Shown one piece after another: positions 1 to 4,175 of a stretch of 5,161 nucleotides of DNA. The stretch covers positions 1 through 5,161 of the forward strand of contig CAMNHX010000148.1 in assembly GCA_946539945.1 (NCBI GenBank), read 5' to 3'. Origin of the DNA: an uncultured Desulfobulbus sp. GTDB taxonomy: Bacteria > Desulfobacterota > Desulfobulbia > Desulfobulbales > Desulfobulbaceae. The position numbers and the translations under genes are program-made. The notes beneath the pieces were generated by a model. That model searched no databases. It was not told where the DNA came from and worked only from the letters and a program-made list of their open reading frames with translations. Each line of letters starts with the position of its first letter. Position 1 is the first letter of the stretch.

Positions 1-676
1 GGATATGGGATTCCATGTCAGCCGGGCCTGTGGCGCAGTTGAGACCAAAGGCAAAGAGCGGAAAGGGCGCAAAGGTGGCGCAGGCTGCGGCAATGTCTGT
101 GCCCAGAAGCATGGTTCCGCTCTTCTCCATCGTGACCGAGACCATGACCGGCACAGTTTTGCCCAGCAGTTCCTGTACGGCAAAACAGGCAACAAGGGCG
201 GTTTTGGTCTGGAGCAGATCCTGGCAGGTTTCAATGATGAACAGATCCACCCCTGCCTCCAGAAGGGCGCTCATCTGCTCCCGGTAGGCGCTGGCCAGCT
301 CGTCAACCTCAATATGACCCAAGGTGGGCAGTTTGCTGCCTGGTCCGATGGAGGCAGCCACGTACACGTCGGGCTTGTTGCCAATGGCTTTGCGGGCGTT
401 CTGCACTGCAGCCCGGTTGATGGACTCAACCCGGTCCTGCAGGCCGTATTCAGCCAGGACCACGCGATTGGCGCCAAAGGTATCGGTTTCCAGCACCATA
501 GCGCCAGCCTCCACAAAGCGGCGGTGCAGCTCAACAATGACTTCCGGCGCGTTCAGATTCAGGATTTCGTTGCAGCCTTCGCGGCCCTCCCAGGCTTCTG
601 CCGGAATCGGCATATCCTGAAGGTTAGTGCCACAGGCTCCATCTATGATGACAAGCGGATGTTCAACAAGGTTCAT
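1..676 (-). CDS. metH: Methionine synthase, homocysteine S-methyltransferase N-terminal domain (partial)
   Basis: The minus strand reads open from an ATG at 676-674 to the window edge, giving 225 residues of a protein whose C-terminus lies outside. It matches the homocysteine-binding TIM barrel that starts cobalamin-dependent methionine synthases, which methylate homocysteine to methionine in the cytoplasm. Visible motifs are DGACGTNLQ (residues 12-20), GCNEILNLNAPEVI (34-47), ETDTFGANR (about 63-71), ETCQD near 150 and GLNCATGP (211-218). Cys214 in the last motif corresponds to the first of the three zinc-binding cysteines that activate homocysteine in this family; the other two would lie beyond the edge. 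The start is preceded by only a weak GAG ribosome-binding site. The frame stays open further upstream but offers no better start near it. The gene is divergent from glmU. Whether the full protein also carries the pterin and B12 domains cannot be seen; a stand-alone homocysteine methyltransferase is the alternative. Confidence 0.88.
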   Translation of the reverse strand, partial: MNLVEHPLVIIDGACGTNLQDMPIPAEAWEGREGCNEILNLNAPEVIVELHRRFVEAGAMVLETDTFGANRVVLAEYGLQDRVESINRAAVQNARKAIGNKPDVYVAASIGPGSKLPTLGHIEVDELASAYREQMSALLEAGVDLFIIETCQDLLQTKTALVACFAVQELLGKTVPVMVSVTMEKSGTMLLGTDIAAACATFAPFPLFAFGLNCATGPADMESHI

Positions 677-793
677 GGTTTTCTCGTGCAGGGGTTGGGA
701 AAAGCTGCCGTGTTCAGGCAAGGCTTGGGGCCATACCAGAATCTCTCCACAGGCTGACACTGCCCTGTCCTGCCGCCGAATGGAGAAGACGGG

Positions 794-822
794 AAAATAG
801 GCGAAGACAGGGAAAAAGACAA
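794..822 (-). promoter_or_regulatory. Candidate sigma70-type promoter for metH
   Basis: On the minus strand a -35-like TTGTCT (822-817) is followed after 17 bases by a -10-like TATTTT (799-794). Transcription would start near 788 and leave a leader of about 110 bases before the metH ATG. Within that leader TCTCCA and TGGAGA form a possible weak stem, but no riboswitch consensus was recognised. The assignment rests on spacing and partial consensus matches only. Confidence 0.35.
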
Positions 823-845
823 GGTGCTTCGCTCTCTGCCGCTCC

Positions 846-885
846 GGCATGAAGACCGGGGTCTCCGCGCCAAATATCGGATGAA
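846..885. repeat. 40-bp repeat, copy 1, upstream of glmU
   Basis: These 40 bases match 2315-2354 in the same orientation with only two differences (854 and 855). The last 30 bases (856-885) are identical. The left part forms a hairpin: bases 842-847 pair with 856-861 around an 8-base loop. The two substitutions open the top of the stem that is intact in copy 2. Weaker similarity continues to the left (GGTGCTTC versus GGCGCTTC with a small gap). Because copy 2 bounds an IS200/IS605-like remnant, this copy is best read as a solitary left-end fragment of the same element family. It ends five bases before the candidate glmU -35 box. Confidence 0.8.
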
Positions 886-889
886 GTGC

Positions 890-918
890 TTGTCAAGACT
901 TTCTTCTTTCCGTAAGAT
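890..918 (+). promoter_or_regulatory. Candidate sigma70-type promoter for glmU
   Basis: A TTGTCA (890-895) and a TAAGAT (913-918) are separated by 17 bases, close to the sigma70 consensus in sequence and spacing. Transcription would begin near 925, giving a short leader of about 35 bases before the glmU start. The -35 box lies just after the 846-885 repeat, so the hairpin is outside the transcript. Confidence 0.45.
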
Positions 919-960
919 AACCGGATTGCAAATTGTTCCTGTTTTTCCCGGAGGCAAAAC

Positions 961-1971
961 ATGACAGAAGCGGCAAGCGGCGCAGTAATTCTGGCTGCCG
1001 GCAAGGGCACGCGCATGAAGTCGGAGAAGGCCAAGGTCCTGCACGAGGTTTTTTACCAGCCCATGGTGCGCCACGTGATCAGCGCGGTCCTGGAGGCAGG
1101 TGTCCTGCGCGGCGTCTGCGTAATTGGACACCAGAAAGAGGCTGTAGCCCAGGCATTGGACGGGCTACCGGTGGAGTGCGTAGTTCAGGCAGAGCAGAAG
1201 GGCACAGGCCACGCAGTCCTCTGCGCCCGCGAGGCCTGTTGCGGACTGGCGCAGATTCTCATCGTGTGCGGCGATACCCCGCTGATCAAGGCGGAAACCC
1301 TGCGGGCCATGCAGGATCAGCATCGGGAAAGCGGGGCCACGCTCACCCTGATGACCACAGAACTGGACAATCCCTTTGGCTATGGCCGCATTCTGCGCGG
1401 GCCAGACAACGAACTCATGGCGATTGTGGAGGAAAAAGACGCCAGCCCCGAAGAGCGGCGGATTACGGAAGTCAATGCGGGCGTGTACCTGGCCAGGGCA
1501 GACTTTCTCTTTCAGGCGCTCTCCCAGGTGGGTACGGACAACAGTCAGGGCGAAATGTACCTAACTGATATTGCAGCCATTGCCCGACGCGAGGGCAAGA
1601 AGGTCCAGCCCTTTTTGCATCCTGTGGCGCAGGATGTGCTGGGCGTGAATTCGCGGGTGGAGTTGGCCCAGGCTGAAGCGGTTCTGCAGGCGCGACGCAA
1701 CCGGGAACTGATGCTCTCTGGCGTGACCATGCTGCATCCACCAAGCACCCGGGTTGCGCCAGACTGCGAACTAGGGAGGGACTGCCTGCTGCACGCCCAA
1801 ACAACAGTGGAAAACGGCTCCCGTTTGGGGCCGGGCTGTGTGCTTGACCAGGGCGCGATTCTGCGCAACTGCACTGTGGGCGCGGGAGCGTGGATTGGCG
1901 CGTACAGCGTTCTGGAAAACCGGCAGATTGCGGACGGCGAAGTTGTTGCGCCGCTGTCCAGAGGGTTGTGA
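961..1971 (+). CDS. glmU: UDP-N-acetylglucosamine pyrophosphorylase, short GlmU lacking the acetyltransferase site
   Basis: The 336-residue product makes UDP-GlcNAc from UTP and GlcNAc-1-phosphate, the cytoplasmic entry step to peptidoglycan and lipopolysaccharide. Uridyltransferase motifs align almost position by position with E. coli GlmU: LAAGKGTRM (11-19), Lys25, QAEQKGTGHA (76-85), CGDTPLI with metal-binding Asp105, GYGR (140-143), IVEEKDA (155-161), Asn172, and GVNSR with Asn230. Residues from about 253 form a short left-handed beta-helix of hexapeptide repeats ending in VAPLSRGL. Classical GlmU has about 455 residues; the missing roughly 120 residues normally hold the acetyltransferase active site, so glucosamine-1-phosphate acetylation is probably absent. 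The start is supported by GGAGG at 950-954, six bases upstream. The stop lies four bases before an IS200/IS605-like end at 1976, so the short form may be either a natural paralogue or an insertion truncation. No helix remnant was seen downstream. Confidence 0.9.
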   Translation: MTEAASGAVILAAGKGTRMKSEKAKVLHEVFYQPMVRHVISAVLEAGVLRGVCVIGHQKEAVAQALDGLPVECVVQAEQKGTGHAVLCAREACCGLAQILIVCGDTPLIKAETLRAMQDQHRESGATLTLMTTELDNPFGYGRILRGPDNELMAIVEEKDASPEERRITEVNAGVYLARADFLFQALSQVGTDNSQGEMYLTDIAAIARREGKKVQPFLHPVAQDVLGVNSRVELAQAEAVLQARRNRELMLSGVTMLHPPSTRVAPDCELGRDCLLHAQTTVENGSRLGPGCVLDQGAILRNCTVGAGAWIGAYSVLENRQIADGEVVAPLSRGL

Positions 1972-1975
1972 GGAG

Positions 1976-2062
1976 GTAAACAACCCCGCCCTGAAGGGCG
2001 GAGCTTTATGGTCAAGAGCCAGAGACTCTTGCCACATTGGGGCGGTTTACAGCGCCCCTTGA
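1976..2062 (-). ncRNA. Candidate relic of a TnpB guide RNA (omega/reRNA) scaffold
   Basis: Three consecutive inverted repeats occupy this stretch. The first pairs GGGGCG (2039-2044) with CGCCCC (2053-2058). The second pairs CAAGAG (2013-2018) with CTCTTG (2026-2031), extended by TGG/CCA across a one-base bulge. The third is the right-end hairpin 1986-2001. In TnpB elements the guide RNA covers the 3' end of tnpB and the right end, and the bases just outside the right end act as guide. Here the minus-strand order (TnpB C-terminus, stacked hairpins, right end) is the expected one, and the outside sequence would be the end of glmU. Transcription and function are inferred, and a dead remnant is likely. 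Confidence 0.35.
1986..2001. other. Right-end hairpin of the IS200/IS605-like element
   Basis: CCGCCC (1986-1991) and GGGCGG (1996-2001) form a perfect 6-bp GC stem with a TGAA loop, 14 bases after the glmU stop codon. In IS200/IS605 elements a subterminal hairpin of this kind is recognised by the HUH transposase and also forms the last stem of the TnpB guide RNA. For glmU on the plus strand it is not a good intrinsic terminator: AGC and an interrupted T run (CTTTATG) follow the stem. Confidence 0.6.
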
Positions 2063-2263
2063 TTGCCTGAAAAGGAAACCAAGGCTTGCAAGGTTTTGAC
2101 CTGCATTCAGGTCAGCGTGGGCAAGCCTGCCACAAACCGGACAAGAAAAACGATGCCTTGCACATGGCGTCTTTTGAGCCAGAGACTTTCCGCCAAAGCT
2201 GTTTGGGGAGCCGTTGCATTGAAGACGCTTGCGAAGGTTCAGAACTTGTCGCGTACAAAGCAA
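2012..2263 (-). pseudogene. tnpB: TnpB C-terminal zinc-ribbon remnant
   Basis: The minus-strand frame from a TTG at 2263 to the TGA at 2014-2012 contains FSCPVCGRLAHADLNAGQNL. This is the second half of the TnpB zinc ribbon together with its conserved D-x-NA motif, here ADLNA, which includes the last RuvC acidic residue. The upstream 40 residues show no recognisable RuvC domain, and the first CxxC pair of the ribbon is missing. Only about 25 to 30 residues of real TnpB sequence therefore remain, joined to the left-end sequence. TnpB is an RNA-guided DNA nuclease that helps IS200/IS605 elements persist at their donor site; this fragment cannot have activity. A short protein from this frame being expressed is unlikely. 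Confidence 0.7.
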
Positions 2264-2314
2264 AGCCTATCACAAACCTTCAACACACGCAACACGGAGG
2301 GGCGCTTCCTCCCT

Positions 2315-2354
2315 GGCATGAATGCCGGGGTCTCCGCGCCAAATATCGGATGAA
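2315..2354. repeat. 40-bp repeat, copy 2, left end of the IS-like element
   Basis: This matches 846-885 at 38 of 40 positions in the same orientation. With the four bases before it, it forms a stronger hairpin than copy 1: 2311-2318 pairs with 2323-2330 (8 bp, one G-T pair) around a TGAA loop. A second, overlapping stem is possible between GGAGG (2296-2300) and CCTCC (2308-2312). The repeat ends four bases before the ribosome-binding site of the DUF1963 gene, so it forms that gene's leader. Confidence 0.8.
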
Positions 2355-2358
2355 AATG

Positions 2359-2365
2359 AAAGGAG
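2359..2365 (+). promoter_or_regulatory. Ribosome-binding site fixing the DUF1963 start
   Basis: AAAGGAG lies seven bases before the ATG at 2373. It decides against the longer in-frame start at 2322, which lies inside the repeat and has no comparable site. Confidence 0.8.
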
Positions 2366-2372
2366 TACGCCC

Positions 2373-3200
2373 ATGAGCGAAGCACGCGAGCGGATTGAAG
2401 CCTGGCTCAAGGCCCATGAAAAGCCGTCCATCCATATCGAGTATAAAAAACCGGAAGCGCCCCTGCCTGTGGGCGCGAGCAAATTCGGGGGCTGCCCGGA
2501 CCTGCCCGCCGGGTTTGTCTGGCCGCGCTTCAAGGGCGGGGAGGAGCTTTGGGATGATGACCGGGTGGATATGGAACGCCCGCTGTCATTCATGGCGCAG
2601 TTTGATTTGGCCGAGGTTTCCGCCTTGGATGCCGCCGGACTTTTGCCCAAAGCCGGGCATCTGGCGTTTTTCTATGACTATGAAAGCAGTCCCTGGGGCG
2701 ACTTGGAACACAAGGGCTGTGCTCGCGTGTTCTATTTTCCGCCGGAGGCTGCATTGGAGCGCACGGTTCTGCCTGATGACATGGAGAAGGAAGCCCATAT
2801 CCCGGAGTTGGCCTTGTCGTTTTCGCAGCGCATGAGCGTACCGGGTGACGTTGCCTTGCCAGAGGAATTGGAGGATTTGGTGGATGATTTGGAGAAAGAG
2901 GAAACAGAAGATTGGCCAACAGTCGGCGGCTGCAAGCTTCTGGGTTGGGCGGACCCGGTGCAAGGTTCAGTAGAGGAGGAATGCCGCTGGACGGTTGACA
3001 AGCAGGAGGGAGAAGAAGGAGCGGATGTCGAGGCGCGTACTGGCGGCTGGATGCTGCTGTTGCAGTTTGACGAAGTTCATGTCCCGGATTACGCGGACGT
3101 GTGCTTCGGCGACGCTGGGACGCTCTATTTCCTGATTCGCCGTCAGGATTTGGCGGCGCTGGATTTTGAGAACATCTGGGCACTGTGGCAGTGCCACTGA
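2373..3200 (+). CDS. DUF1963 / YwqG-family protein
   Basis: The 275-residue product shows the signature order of the DUF1963 (YwqG) family. The segments are SKFGGCPDLPAGFVWP (36-51), PLSFMAQFDLAEV (70-82), GHLAFFYD (95-102), CKLLGWADPVQG (187-198), WMLLLQFD (226-233), FGDAGTLYFLI (245-255) and a C-terminal WALWQC. The family is soluble, and its biochemical role is not established; Bacillus subtilis YwqG lies beside a toxin-like locus, and homologues are often solitary accessory genes. No signal peptide or membrane segment is visible. A strongly acidic stretch (about 163-181) separates the two halves. The ATG at 2373 is chosen for its AAAGGAG site. The gene starts just outside the IS-like remnant, so its leader comes from mobile DNA. 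The phosphorylase gene follows 79 bases downstream on the same strand, suggesting possible co-transcription. Family assignment is firm; function is unknown. Confidence 0.85.
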   Translation: MSEARERIEAWLKAHEKPSIHIEYKKPEAPLPVGASKFGGCPDLPAGFVWPRFKGGEELWDDDRVDMERPLSFMAQFDLAEVSALDAAGLLPKAGHLAFFYDYESSPWGDLEHKGCARVFYFPPEAALERTVLPDDMEKEAHIPELALSFSQRMSVPGDVALPEELEDLVDDLEKEETEDWPTVGGCKLLGWADPVQGSVEEECRWTVDKQEGEEGADVEARTGGWMLLLQFDEVHVPDYADVCFGDAGTLYFLIRRQDLAALDFENIWALWQCH

Positions 3201-3215
3201 TGAGAACAAAAAGCC

Positions 3216-3249
3216 CCGCCGGGAAGGAGTCAACCGATTCCACAGGCGG
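3216..3249. other. Interrupted inverted repeat between DUF1963 and the phosphorylase gene
   Basis: CCGCC (3216-3220) pairs with GGCGG (3245-3249), and inside it GGAGTC (3226-3231) pairs with GATTCC (3236-3241) around an AACC loop, with an asymmetric internal loop between the two stems. On the plus strand it is followed by A residues, so it is not an intrinsic terminator for the DUF1963 gene. On the minus strand a TTTTT run follows after GGC, which resembles a weak terminator, but no minus-strand gene lies upstream of it. Confidence 0.35.
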
Positions 3250-3279
3250 AAAAAGTGAAAACGGAAATGCTCTAATTTT

Positions 3280-4140
3280 ATGACAGCGGAACCAGAGCCT
3301 ATGCTGAATAACAGTAACATGGAACAATTCCGGCAGGAAGTTGAAACCTGCGCGACCTTTTTGCGCGAGCGCCTGCCCCTTCTCCCCGAAATCGTCATCC
3401 AACTCGGCACCGGCCTGGGCGAACTGGCGGACGCCCTGGAAGACGCCGTCAGCATCCCCTACGCCGAGCTGCCCCACTTCCCGCGCTCCACGGTGCAAAG
3501 CCACAGCGGCAACCTTGTCGTCGGCAAAATCGGGGGCAGAGGCGTGGCCATCCTGCAAGGCCGCTTTCACCACTATGAGGGTTACAGCGCACGCAGGGTA
3601 GGCTTTCCCATCCGGGTCATGGCGGAGTTGGGCGCGAGAACCGCGCTCATCACCAACGCCAGCGGCGGCCTGAACCCGGACTTCCAGCCCGGAGAACTCA
3701 TGCTCGCCTGCGACCACATCAACCTCCTGCCCGACAATCCCCTGCGCGGCCCCAACGTGGACGCATGGGGCCCCCGCTTTCCCGACTGTTCCCAGCCCTA
3801 CAACGAACATCTGCGCCACGCCCTGCGGGAAAGCGCCGCCTCGCTGGACATGCCCCTGCGCGAAGGTGTCTATATCTGCGTGCCTGGCCCCAGTCTGGAA
3901 ACTCCAGCGGAAACCCGCTTCTTCCGGCAGATCGGCGCAGACGCCATCGGTATGTCCTCTGTGCCTGAAGTCCTTACCGCGCTGCACGCGGGAATGCGCG
4001 TGGCCATGATTTCAGTCATCGCCAACGTCAACAACCCGGACAACTTCGCGGCCATCCGCCTCGAAGACATCATCGCTGCGGCCCAGGCCGCTGAACCCCG
4101 GCTGCGGCGGCTCATCCTCCACTTTTTAGGAAGACCATGA
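3280..4140 (+). CDS. punA: Purine nucleoside phosphorylase, trimeric (PunA/XapA) type
   Basis: The 286-residue product belongs to the low-molecular-weight trimeric phosphorylases, which split inosine or guanosine with phosphate into the free base and ribose-1-phosphate for purine salvage in the cytosol. Motifs match mammalian PNP in order: phosphate loop GTGLG (43-47), HFPRSTV (66-72), QGRFHHYEGY (93-102) with His97, TNASGGLNP (125-133), DHINLL and NPLRGPN (145-159), GPSLET (203-208) with base-binding Glu207, GMSSVPE (224-230), and Asn249 at the position of human Asn243. Asn there, rather than the Asp of methylthioadenosine phosphorylases, points to 6-oxopurine nucleosides. Thr44 replaces the usual Ser of the phosphate loop. 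Starts at 3301 or 3319 are possible, because none of the three ATGs has a strong ribosome-binding site; all keep the motifs. The gene lies between DUF1963 (79 bp) and the ankyrin gene (35 bp). Confidence 0.9.
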   Translation: MTAEPEPMLNNSNMEQFRQEVETCATFLRERLPLLPEIVIQLGTGLGELADALEDAVSIPYAELPHFPRSTVQSHSGNLVVGKIGGRGVAILQGRFHHYEGYSARRVGFPIRVMAELGARTALITNASGGLNPDFQPGELMLACDHINLLPDNPLRGPNVDAWGPRFPDCSQPYNEHLRHALRESAASLDMPLREGVYICVPGPSLETPAETRFFRQIGADAIGMSSVPEVLTALHAGMRVAMISVIANVNNPDNFAAIRLEDIIAAAQAAEPRLRRLILHFLGRP

Positions 4141-4175
4141 ACACAGCACTTCCCTAAAAAACACCGGACGGGAAC

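Larger units (their letters stand above)
1976..2354 (-). mobile_element. Decayed IS200/IS605-type element (TnpB-only family), about 380 bp
   Basis: Read on the minus strand, the segment starts with the repeat/hairpin at 2354-2311 (left end). It continues through a sequence encoding the C-terminal zinc-ribbon signature of TnpB and finishes with a strong hairpin (2001-1986) followed by GGTTGTTTAC, the arrangement typical of IS605-superfamily right ends. Complete tnpB elements are well over 1 kb, so most of the gene has been lost. No TnpA (Y1 HUH transposase) is present. Exact ends are uncertain: 1976 is placed after the TTTAC-like right end and 2354 at the end of the identity with the 846-885 copy. 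This element separates glmU from the DUF1963 gene and fills the whole 401-bp gap between them. Confidence 0.65.

Noticed and set aside
5..757. Plus-strand 250-codon open frame
   Set aside because: It is antisense to metH, whose minus-strand translation shows clear family motifs; the plus frame has no recognisable domain.
677..788. SAM, SAH or cobalamin riboswitch in the metH leader
   Set aside because: The leader of about 110 bases shows only a weak stem, and I could not find the conserved cores of these riboswitches.
933..1568. Plus-strand 211-codon frame overlapping glmU
   Set aside because: It is a different frame of the same region with Arg/Gly-rich sequence and no motifs; glmU in the other frame is unambiguous.
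1986..2010. Intrinsic terminator of glmU
   Set aside because: The stem is strong, but the following bases (AGCTTTATG) lack a proper T run, and the position fits an IS200/IS605 right end better. Some termination there is still possible.
2086..2376. Plus-strand 96-codon frames across the IS-like remnant
   Set aside because: They are antisense to the TnpB tail, have no family resemblance, and run into the repeat and ribosome-binding site of the next gene.
2590..3987. Minus-strand 465-codon open frame
   Set aside because: It lies antisense across both the DUF1963 and phosphorylase genes, which have strong motifs on the plus strand. Its composition is low-complexity Pro/Ser/Arg and it has no domain; high GC explains the absence of stops.
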